Of a DNA stretch of 64,000 nucleotides, positions 16,020-26,402 are shown piece after piece. Both the position numbers and the translations under genes were made by a program. The stretch is from Ruminococcus sp. GTDB taxonomy: Bacteria; Bacillota; Clostridia; Lachnospirales; Lachnospiraceae. The stretch lies in contig JACERV010000011.1 in assembly GCA_013911065.1 (NCBI GenBank), forward strand, positions 1-64,000, given 5' to 3'. The notes under the pieces are model-generated. The model was given only the letters and a program-made list of their open reading frames with translations, ran no database searches and had not been told where the DNA came from. How positions within the stretch are numbered: the stretch's first letter is position 1; the number at the start of each line of letters is the position of its first letter.

Positions 16020-17034
16020 ATTCCCCTCGTTTTAACTTTGGCAGCATCACTTTAACATCCGTACCGATTCCTTCCACACTGTATACATGAACCCCATAAT
16101 CTTCTCCAAACAGCAGTTTGATACGGCTATTGACGTTCTTCATTGCAATTCCGCCTTTTCTTTTCCTGTCTTCTCCTACATAACTCACTGCAACCTTGTC
16201 AAAGTAATTGTTAATCTGCTCCACCTGTTCTTCCGGCATACCTATACCATTGTCCGAAACGGTAATCATAAGCTTGTTATCCGTAGTATCAATTTCCACC
16301 TGAATGACTCCGCCCTGCACCTTTTTCTCAATCCCATGATAAATTGCATTTTCTACAAAAGGCTGAATTGTAAGTTTTGGGAGCTTAAGCTGCAAAATTT
16401 CCTCTTCTCTTGGATACGTAATCTGAAGCTTTACTTTTTCTCCAAACCGATAATGTTGAATGGTAAAATAATTCTCTACATTATCAATCTCCTCTTCCAG
16501 GGTAACCAGTTTATCCACTCCTGTAATGGAATACCGAAAAAAAATAGACAATGCTTCCGTTGTCTCCGCTACACTGTTTAATCCGCCGCAAATCGCATCC
16601 CCCCGGATTGCTTCCAGCGTATTATATAGAAAATGGGGATTTATCTGATTCTGCAGCGCCAAATATTCTGCCTGCTTTTTCGACATTCTTATGGCATCCT
16701 GCTTGTTCAGTAAATGACGTACCTTTTTCATAACCTGATGCCATCCGGGCATAAGTTCATATTCTGCCTCAAACAGATCCTCATAAACCTGTCCGTCAAT
16801 AAATCGCTGATACAGCTTTTTCATCTCCCGGTAAGGCTTTACCACATACTGTATAATAAGATAAGCAGCAGCCAGATATACAACTGCTTCTCCCCAAATC
16901 AACCAATATATATACCGGGCAGATATATCCTCCTCAGAGCATATTACACTTAATATTCCGATATTTATTATCCCCGTTAAAATAAACATGATAAAAATAA
17001 TAATTGCCCTGACCGAAAGTGCCTTTTTCTTCAT
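15994..17034 (-). CDS. LytS/YesM-type sensor histidine kinase with minimal extracellular part
   Basis: A 346-residue membrane kinase. Two transmembrane helices (about 9-31 and 41-65) are joined by only some ten residues, so no extracellular ligand domain exists. A HAMP-like linker, the His-kinase motif NQINPHFLYNTLEAIRG and an ATPase domain (NAIYHG, DNGIGMP, MKNVNSRI) follow. YesM-type kinases normally carry a large external sensor. Its absence implies the signal arrives through another protein. The gene begins 12 bases after the response regulator and overlaps the degenerate ABC gene. Start at 17034 after AGGAAGGG. Confidence 0.9.
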   Translation of the reverse strand: MKKKALSVRAIIIFIMFILTGIINIGILSVICSEEDISARYIYWLIWGEAVVYLAAAYLIIQYVVKPYREMKKLYQRFIDGQVYEDLFEAEYELMPGWHQVMKKVRHLLNKQDAIRMSKKQAEYLALQNQINPHFLYNTLEAIRGDAICGGLNSVAETTEALSIFFRYSITGVDKLVTLEEEIDNVENYFTIQHYRFGEKVKLQITYPREEEILQLKLPKLTIQPFVENAIYHGIEKKVQGGVIQVEIDTTDNKLMITVSDNGIGMPEEQVEQINNYFDKVAVSYVGEDRKRKGGIAMKNVNSRIKLLFGEDYGVHVYSVEGIGTDVKVMLPKLKRGEYEERTAEN

Positions 17035-17046
17035 TGCTTTCCCTTC

Positions 17047-18657
17047 CTAATTATATAGCTTGCGGAATTCCGTAGGTGTTACCCCTGTCAGTTTCTTAAA
17101 CAATCTCGAAAAATATTTAGTATCGGAATATCCTACTGCATAAGAAATGTCCTCTACCTGCTGTTCTGTATCCAAAAGCATGCCTTTTGCATTATCAATA
17201 CGAATTTTTTTTAAGTAATCGGAAAAATTCATTCCCGTCTCTTTTTTAAACATGGCAGAAAAATAAGTTGGATTAAATCCGATGTTCTTACTGACCATCT
17301 CAAGTGTCAATGCCTGATAATAGTTCTCTCCTATGTACTGCTTTGCGATTCTGATGGGTCTGGATTCCACATACTTCTTTTCCTCCATCCAGTGTACCAG
17401 AGAGCTTACAATATATTGCTTCAGATGGCTTATTACCTCAGGTATAGTCCCAAACAGTTCAAACTGTGCCAGCAATTCCAGATATTGGCCTGGTATGGCA
17501 ATGTTGTAGTTGTGGGTTCCAAAATAAAACAGTGTCAGGACTTCTTTATATACCTCTTCCACAAGGCGCCCGTCCTTCAATGGGTTTTTTAATAGTTTTA
17601 TTTGTAAATCTTTTAGTTCATCCTCAATACTTCCCTGGTCTATAATTTCAATATAACTTAAAAATCTCTTTTTAAAGGAATTGTCTATAATCTTCTTAAC
17701 CTCTTCCTCGCATTCTTCGTTCCCTATATCCCGCAGAAGAAAATCTTCCCCATAATAGAATCTCCCCCGGACAGCCTGCCTTGCTTCCTCGAAGCTTTCC
17801 AGTATTTTCTGCATACTGTCTTTTATTTTCCCAAGACCAATATAAACCTGCACCTCTTCGAATACATCCTGAAGTCTGACAATATCCAATTTCACCTTCT
17901 TCAGTCTTCTGTAAACCTTGTGCATCTCTTCATCTGACCCATTGAGAATACCATATATATCACCATCAATGACGCAGGTTACCACCTCATTACACAGGCT
18001 TTTCAACGCATCATTTATAATTTCTATCCCTTTCCCCCGCAGTATTGCCCGCATGTCCGCATCTTCTTTCCGCTTTCCAGGTATTATCTTTACAATCAGT
18101 GTCTGATAGCATGTCTCTTCAAAATTATAATGATATTCTTTATTAATTTTATCAATAACAAAAAACCCGCCAAACTTTTCCGGCCGCTTCAACAAATCTT
18201 CCACCAGGCTCCGCTTTAATTTTTCCTCATTCTCCTCCAGCCGCTGCCGCATCTCCTGCCATTTCTGAGTATCCCTGAGTTCTTCCTGGCACTTATCTAA
18301 AATCTTCTGTAAAGTTGCCGTCAAATCTTTTTTTCGTATTGGTTTCAGAAGGTAATCCTCTACCCCATACCGGATTGCATTCTGAGCATAATCAAACTGA
18401 CTGTAGCCGCTTATAATAACAATATGCATATCCGGATACAACACCTTCGCTTTCTGTATCAGCTCCAAACCGTCATATCCAGGCATCCGGATGTCGGTAA
18501 CCATAACATTTACCGTGTTTTCCTGCAGGAACTTATATGCAGAGATTCCATCATTGACCACGCCTACAATTTCAAATCCAAGCGCCTCCCATTCCACTAG
18601 ATTAACAATCAACTGGCATACCTTTTTTTCATCATCTGCAATCAGTACCTTCAGCAT
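17047..18657 (-). CDS. YesN-type response regulator with AraC DNA-binding domain
   Basis: A 536-residue regulator: receiver domain (1-120) with acidic pocket ADDE, phosphoacceptor Asp55 (TDIRMPG) and Lys in LLKPI; a central region of unknown fold (about 150-430) with a coiled-coil-like Glu/Lys stretch; and two AraC-type helix-turn-helix motifs at the C-terminus (IRIAKQYIGENYYQALTLE onward, ending in GVTPTEFRKLY). I chose ATG at 18657 after GGAGGGGG rather than the frame start at 18687. Partner of the kinase downstream, it presumably activates the sugar importer operon. Confidence 0.92.
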   Translation of the reverse strand: MLKVLIADDEKKVCQLIVNLVEWEALGFEIVGVVNDGISAYKFLQENTVNVMVTDIRMPGYDGLELIQKAKVLYPDMHIVIISGYSQFDYAQNAIRYGVEDYLLKPIRKKDLTATLQKILDKCQEELRDTQKWQEMRQRLEENEEKLKRSLVEDLLKRPEKFGGFFVIDKINKEYHYNFEETCYQTLIVKIIPGKRKEDADMRAILRGKGIEIINDALKSLCNEVVTCVIDGDIYGILNGSDEEMHKVYRRLKKVKLDIVRLQDVFEEVQVYIGLGKIKDSMQKILESFEEARQAVRGRFYYGEDFLLRDIGNEECEEEVKKIIDNSFKKRFLSYIEIIDQGSIEDELKDLQIKLLKNPLKDGRLVEEVYKEVLTLFYFGTHNYNIAIPGQYLELLAQFELFGTIPEVISHLKQYIVSSLVHWMEEKKYVESRPIRIAKQYIGENYYQALTLEMVSKNIGFNPTYFSAMFKKETGMNFSDYLKKIRIDNAKGMLLDTEQQVEDISYAVGYSDTKYFSRLFKKLTGVTPTEFRKLYN

Positions 18658-18755
18658 ACTTTGCCCCCTCCTAAATTCAGCATACAAAAATGGAGCGTCG
18701 CTTCATAGATGACAACTCATCTATTTTGCAACACCCCTTCCACTTCCTTACTTAT

Positions 18756-19196
18756 TTATCTTGCATTATCATAGCCTATAAATGCATCTACTTTAGGCTG
18801 GGAAGAACAGCCTTCTTCAAACTCATTTGTCAAAAATGCATCTACAAGCTCTTCTCTCAGCTTATTGCCAACGGTAAATGCACCAAGGCAGGCAATATTT
18901 GCATCATTGCTGAGTCTTGCTCTTTTTGCTGAATATACATCAGAAATCAGCGCTGCATACGCACCCTTTACCTTATTTGCAGTGATAGATACGCCAATAC
19001 CAGTTCCACAAATCAGAATTCCGCGGTCATACTCTTTCGCAGCAACTGCCTCTGCAACTTTAATCGCTACGTTTGCATAAATAGGGTCTTCACTTCCAAA
19101 ATCAGTAATTTCCCCATATCCTTTCTCTTCCATGAACTTTACCAGCTCTTCTTTTGCTTCCTGTGCATTTGGGTCACAACCGATTGCTATTTTCAT
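18756..19196 (-). CDS. RpiB-family sugar-phosphate isomerase, probably for a tetrulose phosphate
   Basis: A 146-residue RpiB/LacAB-fold protein with the catalytic loop CGTGIGVSI (Cys63) and the anion-binding ANKVKG. Two histidines used by ribose-5-phosphate isomerase B to bind and open the furanose ring are replaced: GCDH becomes GCDP (Pro9) and the QHND position becomes LSND (Ser96). A tetrulose phosphate cannot cyclise in that way, so the loss fits an erythrulose-4-phosphate isomerase of the EryI/DerI kind. The ATG at 19196 has AGGAGG nearby; the frame extends ten codons further without a site. First gene of the operon with the two-component system. Confidence 0.85.
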   Translation of the reverse strand: MKIAIGCDPNAQEAKEELVKFMEEKGYGEITDFGSEDPIYANVAIKVAEAVAAKEYDRGILICGTGIGVSITANKVKGAYAALISDVYSAKRARLSNDANIACLGAFTVGNKLREELVDAFLTNEFEEGCSSQPKVDAFIGYDNAR

Positions 19197-19251
19197 CTTA
19201 ATTCTCCTCCTGAATCTAGTTTTCACTTTATATGTCCTTTGCTCTATTCAT

Positions 19252-19280
19252 ATTCTAACATTGCACTCCCATTTTGTCCA
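19252..19280 (-). promoter_or_regulatory. Promoter of the RpiB / two-component operon
   Basis: On the minus strand TGGACA (19280-19275), a 17-base spacer and TAGAAT (19257-19252), 56 bases before the start codon. This is close to the sigma-A consensus, so basal expression of the sensor is likely. Confidence 0.7.
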
Positions 19281-19336
19281 CTTTCGTTTTCTTTCGGTAC
19301 TATTCTTTTATTTTAATATTATTTTATTTCTGGACC

Positions 19337-19374
19337 AAAAAAGCTGCAATCCTCTATTTCTAAAGGATTGCAGC
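19337..19374 (-). terminator. Terminator of tuf / str operon
   Basis: On the minus strand GCTGCAATCCT pairs with AGGATTGCAGC and is followed by six T, 34 bases after the tuf stop codon. Confidence 0.9.
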
Positions 19375-19407
19375 CTATATACTTATATTACACAACCAGA
19401 GTCAAGA

Positions 19408-20601
19408 TTACTCGATGATCTTAGCAACTTTTCCTGATCCAACTGTACGTCCACCTTCACGGATAGCGAATCCAAGACCCTCTTCCATAGCGATTGGGTG
19501 AATCAGTTCGATTGACATTTCTACGTTGTCTCCAGGCATGCACATTTCAACGCCTTCTGGCAGATCACAAACGCCTGTTACGTCTGTTGTTCTGAAATAG
19601 AACTGTGGTCTGTAGTTGTTGAAGAATGGTGTATGACGTCCACCTTCATCTTTTGTCAGAACGTAAACCTGAGCTGTAAATTTCTTGTGGCATTTTACTG
19701 TACCTGGTTTAATCAGAACCTGACCTCTTTCGATTTCAGTTCTCTGAACACCACGAAGCAGAGCACCGATGTTATCTCCAGCCTGTGCTTCATCAAGGAG
19801 TTTACGGAACATCTCGATACCTGTTACAGTTGTTTCCATAGCCTCATCTTTGATACCAATGATTTCGATTTTATCATTTACGTGAAGTGTTCCACGCTCT
19901 ACTCTACCTGTAGCAACTGTTCCACGTCCTGTGATAGAGAATACGTCCTCTACAGGCATAAGGAATGGCTTATCTGTGTCACGTTCTGGGTCTGGAATCC
20001 AGCTGTCAACAGCATCCATAAGCTCCATGATCTTGTCTCCCCATGCTCCTGTTGGATCTTCAAGAGCTTTCAGAGCTGATCCCTGGATAACCGGAGTGTC
20101 ATCTCCTGGGAATTCATATTCGCTCAGAAGTTCACGGATTTCCATTTCTACTAATTCAAGAAGTTCTTCATCGTCTACCATGTCACATTTGTTCATGAAT
20201 ACAACGATGTAAGGTACACCTACCTGACGGGACAGAAGGATGTGCTCTTTTGTCTGAGCCATAACACCATCAGTAGCAGCTACAACAAGGATAGCACCAT
20301 CCATCTGAGCAGCACCTGTGATCATGTTCTTTACATAATCGGCATGTCCTGGGCAGTCAACGTGTGCATAGTGACGTTTGTCTGTCTCATACTCTACGTG
20401 AGATGTAGAAATCGTGATTCCACGTTCTCTCTCCTCTGGAGCCTTATCAATTTTGTCGAAATCAACTGCTGCGTTTCCTGATACTCTCTCAGAAAGTGTC
20501 TTTGTAATAGCAGCTGTTAATGTTGTTTTACCATGGTCAACGTGTCCAATAGTACCAATATTAGCATGTGGTTTGTTTCTTTCAAATTTAGCTTTTGCCA
20601 T
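19408..20601 (-). CDS. tuf: Translation elongation factor Tu
   Basis: A 397-residue GTPase that delivers aminoacyl-tRNA to the ribosome. The G1 loop GHVDHGKT, switch region RGITI, DCPGH and NKCD are all intact, followed by the two beta-barrel domains with a standard C-terminus. Last gene of the str operon, 119 bases after fusA, where it also has its own consensus promoter. Start at 20601 after AAGGAGG. Normal length for the family. Confidence 0.98.
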   Translation of the reverse strand: MAKAKFERNKPHANIGTIGHVDHGKTTLTAAITKTLSERVSGNAAVDFDKIDKAPEERERGITISTSHVEYETDKRHYAHVDCPGHADYVKNMITGAAQMDGAILVVAATDGVMAQTKEHILLSRQVGVPYIVVFMNKCDMVDDEELLELVEMEIRELLSEYEFPGDDTPVIQGSALKALEDPTGAWGDKIMELMDAVDSWIPDPERDTDKPFLMPVEDVFSITGRGTVATGRVERGTLHVNDKIEIIGIKDEAMETTVTGIEMFRKLLDEAQAGDNIGALLRGVQRTEIERGQVLIKPGTVKCHKKFTAQVYVLTKDEGGRHTPFFNNYRPQFYFRTTDVTGVCDLPEGVEMCMPGDNVEMSIELIHPIAMEEGLGFAIREGGRTVGSGKVAKIIE

Positions 20602-20676
20602 TTTGAATAATCCTCCTTAATATATCGCCTATTTACAGGCATTTTCTTGGTTTTCGCTTTTACTCGGCTATCTCTG

Positions 20677-20705
20677 ATTATATTTCATAATCCTGTGTTT
20701 TTCAA
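20677..20705 (-). promoter_or_regulatory. Internal promoter for tuf
   Basis: On the minus strand TTGAAA (20705-20700), a 17-base spacer and a perfect TATAAT (20682-20677) lie in the fusA-tuf gap. They give tuf extra expression independent of the rest of the operon. Confidence 0.8.
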
Positions 20706-20720
20706 GCCTTTTTCTGATAT

Positions 20721-22838
20721 TTAGGCATTTTTGTTGGACAATACTTTTTCCTGTACAGACTTCGGTACTGGCTCATAACTATCGAAGAACATAGAGTAGT
20801 TACCACGTCCCTGAGTTCTGGAACGCAAATCTGTAGAATAGCCGAACATTTCAGACAATGGCACGAACGCACGGACAATCTTACCGCCGCCTAAATCATC
20901 CATTCCTTCAATACGTCCACGGCGTGAGTTGATATCACCAATGATATCTCCCATATATTCCTCAGGCATTGTTACCTCTACCTTCATGATTGGCTCAAGA
21001 AGTACCGGGGAGGATTTCTTCATTGCATCTTTGAATGCCAAAGATCCTGCAATGTGGAATGCCATTTCACTGGAGTCGACTTCATGATAAGAACCGTCAT
21101 ATACGGTTGCATGAACACCAACTACCGGGAATCCGCCGAGAACACCGGCTTTCATAGCTTCCTCGATACCTGCGCCTACTGCCGGGATGTATTCCCTAGG
21201 AATAGAACCGCCGACTACAGCAGAATCAAACTTGTATATCTCTTCGCCATTGACATCCATTGGCTCAAATTTAACCTTACAGTGTCCGTACTGTCCACGT
21301 CCACCTGACTGCTTTGCATATTTACTATCTACATCAACAGGTTTTGTAAAGGACTCTTTGTAAGCAACCTGAGGTGCACCTACGTTAGCCTCCACCTTAA
21401 ATTCACGCAGAAGTCTGTCTACAATGATTTCCAGATGAAGCTCACCCATACCTGCGATAATTGTCTGTCCTGTCTCTTTATCTGTGTGTGCACGGAATGT
21501 AGGATCTTCTTCTGCAAGTTTCGCAAGAGATTCTCCTAATTTACCCTGAGAAGCTTTTGTCTTAGGCTCGATAGCAAGCTCAATAACTGGCTCTGGGAAT
21601 TCCATGGACTCCAGAATAACCGGATGACGCTCGTCACAGATTGTATCACCTGTTGTTGTAAACTTAAATCCAATAGCAGCAGCGATATCTCCTGAATAAA
21701 CCTTATCCAGCTCCTGTCTCTTGTTGGCATGCATCTGGAGGATACGTCCAACACGCTCCTTCTTGCCTTTTGTTGCATTCAGCACATAGGAACCCGAGTT
21801 TACGGAACCTGAATATACCCTGAAGTAAGCAAGCTTACCTACGAACGGGTCTGTCATAATCTTAAATGCCAAAGCTGAAAATGGTTCTTCATCAGAAGAA
21901 TGTCTAACCACTTCATTTCCTTCCAGATCCACACCATCAATTGGAGGGATGTCGGTAGGAGCCGGCATATATTCAATAACTGCATCCAATAATTTCTGAA
22001 CACCTTTATTTCTGTAAGCTGTACCGCAGCATACAGGAATAGCTGCACATTCACAGGTGGCTTTTCTAAGCCCTGCTTTGAGTGCCTCAACAGAAGGTTC
22101 CTCACCTTCCAGGTATTCCATCATCAGATCATCATCTAACTCACAGATCTTCTCAACTAATTCTGTACGGTAAAGCTCTGCATCGTCTTTCATATCTTCC
22201 GGAATCTCTGTAACAGAAATATCATCACCTTTATCATCATTGTAGATGTAGGCCTGCATTTCCATCAAGTCAATAATTCCTTTGAAATCTTCTTCTTTGC
22301 CAATTGGCAGCTGAAGGCAGATTGCATTCTTACCTAATCTGTTTTTAATCTGTTCAACAGCGTTGTAAAAATCAGCACCTAAAATGTCCATCTTGTTAAT
22401 AAATGCCATTCTTGGTACATTATACGTGTCAGCCTGACGCCATACGTTCTCTGACTGCGGCTCAACACCACCCTTAGCACAGAACACGCCTACGGCACCG
22501 TCCAGTACACGGAGTGAACGTTCAACTTCTACAGTAAAGTCAACGTGTCCCGGCGTGTCAATAATATTAACACGATGTTCCAGGGCACCGGCCTTTGGTT
22601 TCGTTTGCTCTTCCAAAGTCCAGTGACATGTTGTAGCAGCTGAAGTAATCGTGATACCTCTTTCCTGTTCCTGCTCCATCCAGTCCATAGTAGCAGTACC
22701 TTCATGGGTATCACCAATCTTATAGTTTACACCAGTATAATACAGGATACGCTCTGTCAATGTCGTTTTACCGGCATCAATATGAGCCATAATACCAATA
22801 TTTCTGGTTCTCTCTAATGGATATTCTCTTCCAGCCAA
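20721..22838 (-). CDS. fusA: Translation elongation factor G
   Basis: A 705-residue ribosomal translocase with the G1 loop [27 protein letters not shown] and NKMD, then domains II-V with the usual GMGELHLEI in domain III and SGGRGQYGH in domain IV. The start codon is TTG at 22838, eight bases after AGGAGG, and the protein would begin (M)[12 protein letters not shown] as in related species. It lies 16 bases after rpsG in the classical str order. Full length. Confidence 0.98.
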   Translation of the reverse strand: MAGREYPLERTRNIGIMAHIDAGKTTLTERILYYTGVNYKIGDTHEGTATMDWMEQEQERGITITSAATTCHWTLEEQTKPKAGALEHRVNIIDTPGHVDFTVEVERSLRVLDGAVGVFCAKGGVEPQSENVWRQADTYNVPRMAFINKMDILGADFYNAVEQIKNRLGKNAICLQLPIGKEEDFKGIIDLMEMQAYIYNDDKGDDISVTEIPEDMKDDAELYRTELVEKICELDDDLMMEYLEGEEPSVEALKAGLRKATCECAAIPVCCGTAYRNKGVQKLLDAVIEYMPAPTDIPPIDGVDLEGNEVVRHSSDEEPFSALAFKIMTDPFVGKLAYFRVYSGSVNSGSYVLNATKGKKERVGRILQMHANKRQELDKVYSGDIAAAIGFKFTTTGDTICDERHPVILESMEFPEPVIELAIEPKTKASQGKLGESLAKLAEEDPTFRAHTDKETGQTIIAGMGELHLEIIVDRLLREFKVEANVGAPQVAYKESFTKPVDVDSKYAKQSGGRGQYGHCKVKFEPMDVNGEEIYKFDSAVVGGSIPREYIPAVGAGIEEAMKAGVLGGFPVVGVHATVYDGSYHEVDSSEMAFHIAGSLAFKDAMKKSSPVLLEPIMKVEVTMPEEYMGDIIGDINSRRGRIEGMDDLGGGKIVRAFVPLSEMFGYSTDLRSRTQGRGNYSMFFDSYEPVPKSVQEKVLSNKNA

Positions 22839-22854
22839 GATTTTTTCCTCCTAA

Positions 22855-23563
<709 letters not shown>

Positions 23564-23983
23564 TTATTTTGCGTCTTTCGGTCTCTTAGCGCCGTACTTA
23601 GAACGAGCCTGTCTTCTCTTAGCAACACCTGCTGTATCAAGTGTACCTCTGACGATATGGTATCTTGTACCTGGCAGGTCCTTAACTCTTCCTCCACGAA
23701 TCAGAACAACGCTATGTTCCTGAAGGTTGTGTCCTTCACCTGGGATGTAGCTTGTTACTTCGATTCCGTTGGAAAGACGAACTCTGGCAATCTTTCTCAG
23801 AGCTGAGTTAGGCTTCTTAGGTGTAGCTGTCTTAACTGCTGTACACACACCTCTTTTCTGTGGTGCGGATGCATTCGTAGCACGTTTCTGCAGAGAGTTG
23901 TATCCCTTCTGAAGTGCCGGTGAACCTGATTTCCTTTCAGAAGTCTGACGTCCTTTTCTAACTAACTGGTTAAATGTTGGCAT
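23564..23983 (-). CDS. rpsL: 30S ribosomal protein S12
   Basis: A 139-residue decoding-centre protein, first gene of the str operon. The loop [11 protein letters not shown] carries the wild-type lysine linked to streptomycin sensitivity, and GGRVKDLPG carries the aspartate that is methylthiolated in many bacteria. It is preceded by a consensus promoter and a 115-base leader. Start at 23983 after ATAGGAGG. The usual upstream neighbours (rpoB-rpoC and an L7Ae-type gene) are missing here and rpoC lies about 27.5 kb away. Confidence 0.98.
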   Translation of the reverse strand: MPTFNQLVRKGRQTSERKSGSPALQKGYNSLQKRATNASAPQKRGVCTAVKTATPKKPNSALRKIARVRLSNGIEVTSYIPGEGHNLQEHSVVLIRGGRVKDLPGTRYHIVRGTLDTAGVAKRRQARSKYGAKRPKDAK

Positions 23984-24104
23984 TCTTTTTCACCTCCTAT
24001 GATTCTTTCGTTTCCTTCCAGCCTGTGCGGAAGGGTGGTTGCAGATAATTGTGATTATCTTGATTTGTGCACTAAAAATAGCGTATCTTTGTGCACGCTA
24101 AATC

Positions 24105-24133
24105 AGTTTATTACGTTTTCATGGGAAAGTCAA
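24105..24133 (-). promoter_or_regulatory. str operon promoter
   Basis: On the minus strand TTGACT (24133-24128), a 17-base spacer and TAAACT (24110-24105). The leader that follows contains the stem CCTTCC-GGAAGG close to the rpsL ribosome binding site. Confidence 0.75.
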
Positions 24134-24214
24134 GGGGTTTTTATTGATTTTGTTACAGTTTCGCTATGCAAAACACAATTGAGGGTATAACCAGACTGTA
24201 ACACACACTCAAAC

Positions 24215-24778
24215 CTATAGTCCCAGCTCATCCGATATCGCACGCATTTCTTCCAGTGCAATGTCTATGAACTCATCCAGCGACATTCCCGTGAATTCGA
24301 TGGATTCCATGTAGTCCCTGTTTGCCCCTGATGCAAAACGCAATTCTCCAAATCTTTTATTTACTGATTTTTTCTTCACGCTTGCAATTTTCTTATCTGG
24401 ATAAATCTGGGCAATAGCCTTCAAAAATCCACTCATAGGGTCTGCCGCAAGCACCGCATATTGCAGTGTTGTTCTTGCTTTTACGCCAGATGCGGGATTG
24501 TGGGCACAGATAGCCTGAAACAATTCCTGGTCATCAATCCCTTCCTTTTTCAATATTTCTACAGATGTAGGTCCGTGAACCTCTGGATGCTCCTGCCATT
24601 CACAATGTTCCTCGTCCAAATCGTGAAGAAGTCCTACAATACCCCAGCGTTCCACATCTGAAGGTGCCAGCTTTTTCGCCAGCCCTTTCATAATGGCCTC
24701 TACTGCCAGAGAATGCTGTAAATACTTTTCACCCTTCATGTATTTTGTAAGTATTTCATATGCCTTTTCTCTCGTCAT
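24215..24778 (-). CDS. HD-domain hydrolase-like protein
   Basis: A 187-residue protein with the metal-binding HD pattern: His in YLQHSLAVE, the HD pair in GLLHDLDEEH, and later His/Asp residues (HGPTSVEIL, ADPMSG). Such domains hydrolyse phosphoesters or nucleotides, and this short single-domain group (HDIG type) has no settled substrate. It stands alone between the str operon and proS, on the minus strand. ATG at 24778 follows GGAAGGAG. The substrate is not known to me. Confidence 0.8.
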   Translation of the reverse strand: MTREKAYEILTKYMKGEKYLQHSLAVEAIMKGLAKKLAPSDVERWGIVGLLHDLDEEHCEWQEHPEVHGPTSVEILKKEGIDDQELFQAICAHNPASGVKARTTLQYAVLAADPMSGFLKAIAQIYPDKKIASVKKKSVNKRFGELRFASGANRDYMESIEFTGMSLDEFIDIALEEMRAISDELGL

Positions 24779-24835
24779 TTACTATCTCCTTCCTGTATTC
24801 CTAAGTTGAAAAAATAAAATTTTATTAAAACAAAA

Positions 24836-24856
24836 TCAAAGGGACCCTTCCCTTAT
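24836..24856 (-). terminator. Weak terminator after proS
   Basis: On the minus strand AAGGGA pairs with TCCCTT across a short loop and is followed by a T-rich stretch (TGATTTTGTTTT), about 30 bases after the proS stop codon. The stem has only six base pairs. Confidence 0.5.
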
Positions 24857-24886
24857 AATAAAGAAACAGGCCCCCGTACATGAATT

Positions 24887-26329
24887 CTAGTATGATTTTC
24901 CCCAATATACCATATGCTTCGCCGGCTTTCCGCAGAATATGCAGACATCGGACAGGTGTTCCTGTTCCTCCGGGATACATCTGGAGGATGCACCTCCTGT
25001 ATAATATTTAATCTCACCTTCACATTCTTCATCACCGCACCACATCGCTTTAATAAAGCCCTGGTGTTTCTTGAATTTCTCATTCATTTCTTCCATAGTC
25101 ACTGCAGTGTTGATGTGATTATCCAGGAAGGCCTTTGCTCTGTCAAACATATCTTTCTGAATTGTATCCAATATGCCGGAAAGCTTTTCTGCAAGTTCAT
25201 CCATAGGAATTATAATCTTCTCACTGTTATCACGGCGTACGACTACGACCTGATTATTTTCAATATCTTTCGGACCGATTTCAATTCTGGTCGGAATTCC
25301 AAGTTTTTCCTGCTCACTGAACTTCCATCCCGGACTCTTCTCAGAATCGTCAATGCTTACTCTGTATCCTGCTGCCTTTAACGTATCAAACAGCTCATTT
25401 GCTTTATCCAGGACCCCTTCTTTATGCTGTGCAATAGGAATGATTCTTGTCTGTACCGGTGCAATTCTAGGCGGCATAACCAATCCTCTGTCATCACCAT
25501 GTACCATAATAATCGCACCGATGCTCCTTGTGGAAAGACCCCATGATGTCTCGTAAACACTGTGGAGCTCGTTATTTTTATCTGCATATTTAATATCAAA
25601 TGCATCCGGGAATGCGCTGCCGAAGAAATGGCTGGTAGCAGACTGCAATGCTTTTCCGTCATGCATCAATGCCTCTAACGTGTAAGTATCCTGTGCACCC
25701 GCAAATTTCTCACTCTCTGTCTTACGTCCCGTGACAACTGGAATTGCCAAATCTTCTGCAAGGCAATCCACATATACATCGCGCATCTGAATCGTTCTTT
25801 CCTCTGCCTCTTCATATGTTGCATGAATTGTATGTCCTTCCTGCCATAAAAACTCTCTGGAACGAAGGAAAGGTCTCGTTGTTTTTTCCCAGCGCAGTAC
25901 GGAATTCCATTGATTCCAAACTTTTGGCAGGTCTCTGTAGGACTGTACTGTCTTACTCCATAAATCACAGAACAAAGTCTCGGAAGTAGGACGGATGCAG
26001 AATCTCTCTTGAAGTCTTTCCATACCGCCATGTGTCACCCATGCTACCTCAGGGGCAAATCCGTCGATGTGAGCCGCTTCCTTCTGAAGCAACGACTCTG
26101 GTATGAGAACCGGAAGATATACATTCTGTACTCCTGTATCTTTAAAACGCTTATCCAGACTTGCCTGAATATTTTCCCAAATTGCATAGCCATTCGGCAG
26201 ATAATTCAGACAACCCTTTACGCTTGAATAATCACACAATTCTGCCTCCCGCACCACATCAGTATACCATTGTGCGAAATCTTCATCTCTTGATGTAATT
26301 GACTTGACTAATTTCTTTTCCTTTGCCAT
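24887..26329 (-). CDS. proS: Prolyl-tRNA synthetase, archaeal/eukaryal-like type
   Basis: A 480-residue class II synthetase. Motif 2 and the proline pocket are visible (RPTSETLFCDLWSK, then FLRSREFLWQEGHT), followed by an anticodon-binding domain and a C-terminal zinc-type domain with Cys pairs (MWCGDEECEG and CIFCGK) ending in Tyr. It lacks the inserted editing domain of the bacterial ProRS, so it belongs to the shorter archaeal-like class found in many Clostridia. Start at 26329 after GGAGAC. It is controlled by a T-box leader directly upstream. Confidence 0.96.
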   Translation of the reverse strand: MAKEKKLVKSITSRDEDFAQWYTDVVREAELCDYSSVKGCLNYLPNGYAIWENIQASLDKRFKDTGVQNVYLPVLIPESLLQKEAAHIDGFAPEVAWVTHGGMERLQERFCIRPTSETLFCDLWSKTVQSYRDLPKVWNQWNSVLRWEKTTRPFLRSREFLWQEGHTIHATYEEAEERTIQMRDVYVDCLAEDLAIPVVTGRKTESEKFAGAQDTYTLEALMHDGKALQSATSHFFGSAFPDAFDIKYADKNNELHSVYETSWGLSTRSIGAIIMVHGDDRGLVMPPRIAPVQTRIIPIAQHKEGVLDKANELFDTLKAAGYRVSIDDSEKSPGWKFSEQEKLGIPTRIEIGPKDIENNQVVVVRRDNSEKIIIPMDELAEKLSGILDTIQKDMFDRAKAFLDNHINTAVTMEEMNEKFKKHQGFIKAMWCGDEECEGEIKYYTGGASSRCIPEEQEHLSDVCIFCGKPAKHMVYWGKSY

Positions 26330-26402
26330 AATATGTCTCCTTTTTTCAATTTCCCAGGACCCTTGCCCCGTTTTTCTTATATGGAAAGAAACTTTCTACA
26401 TT

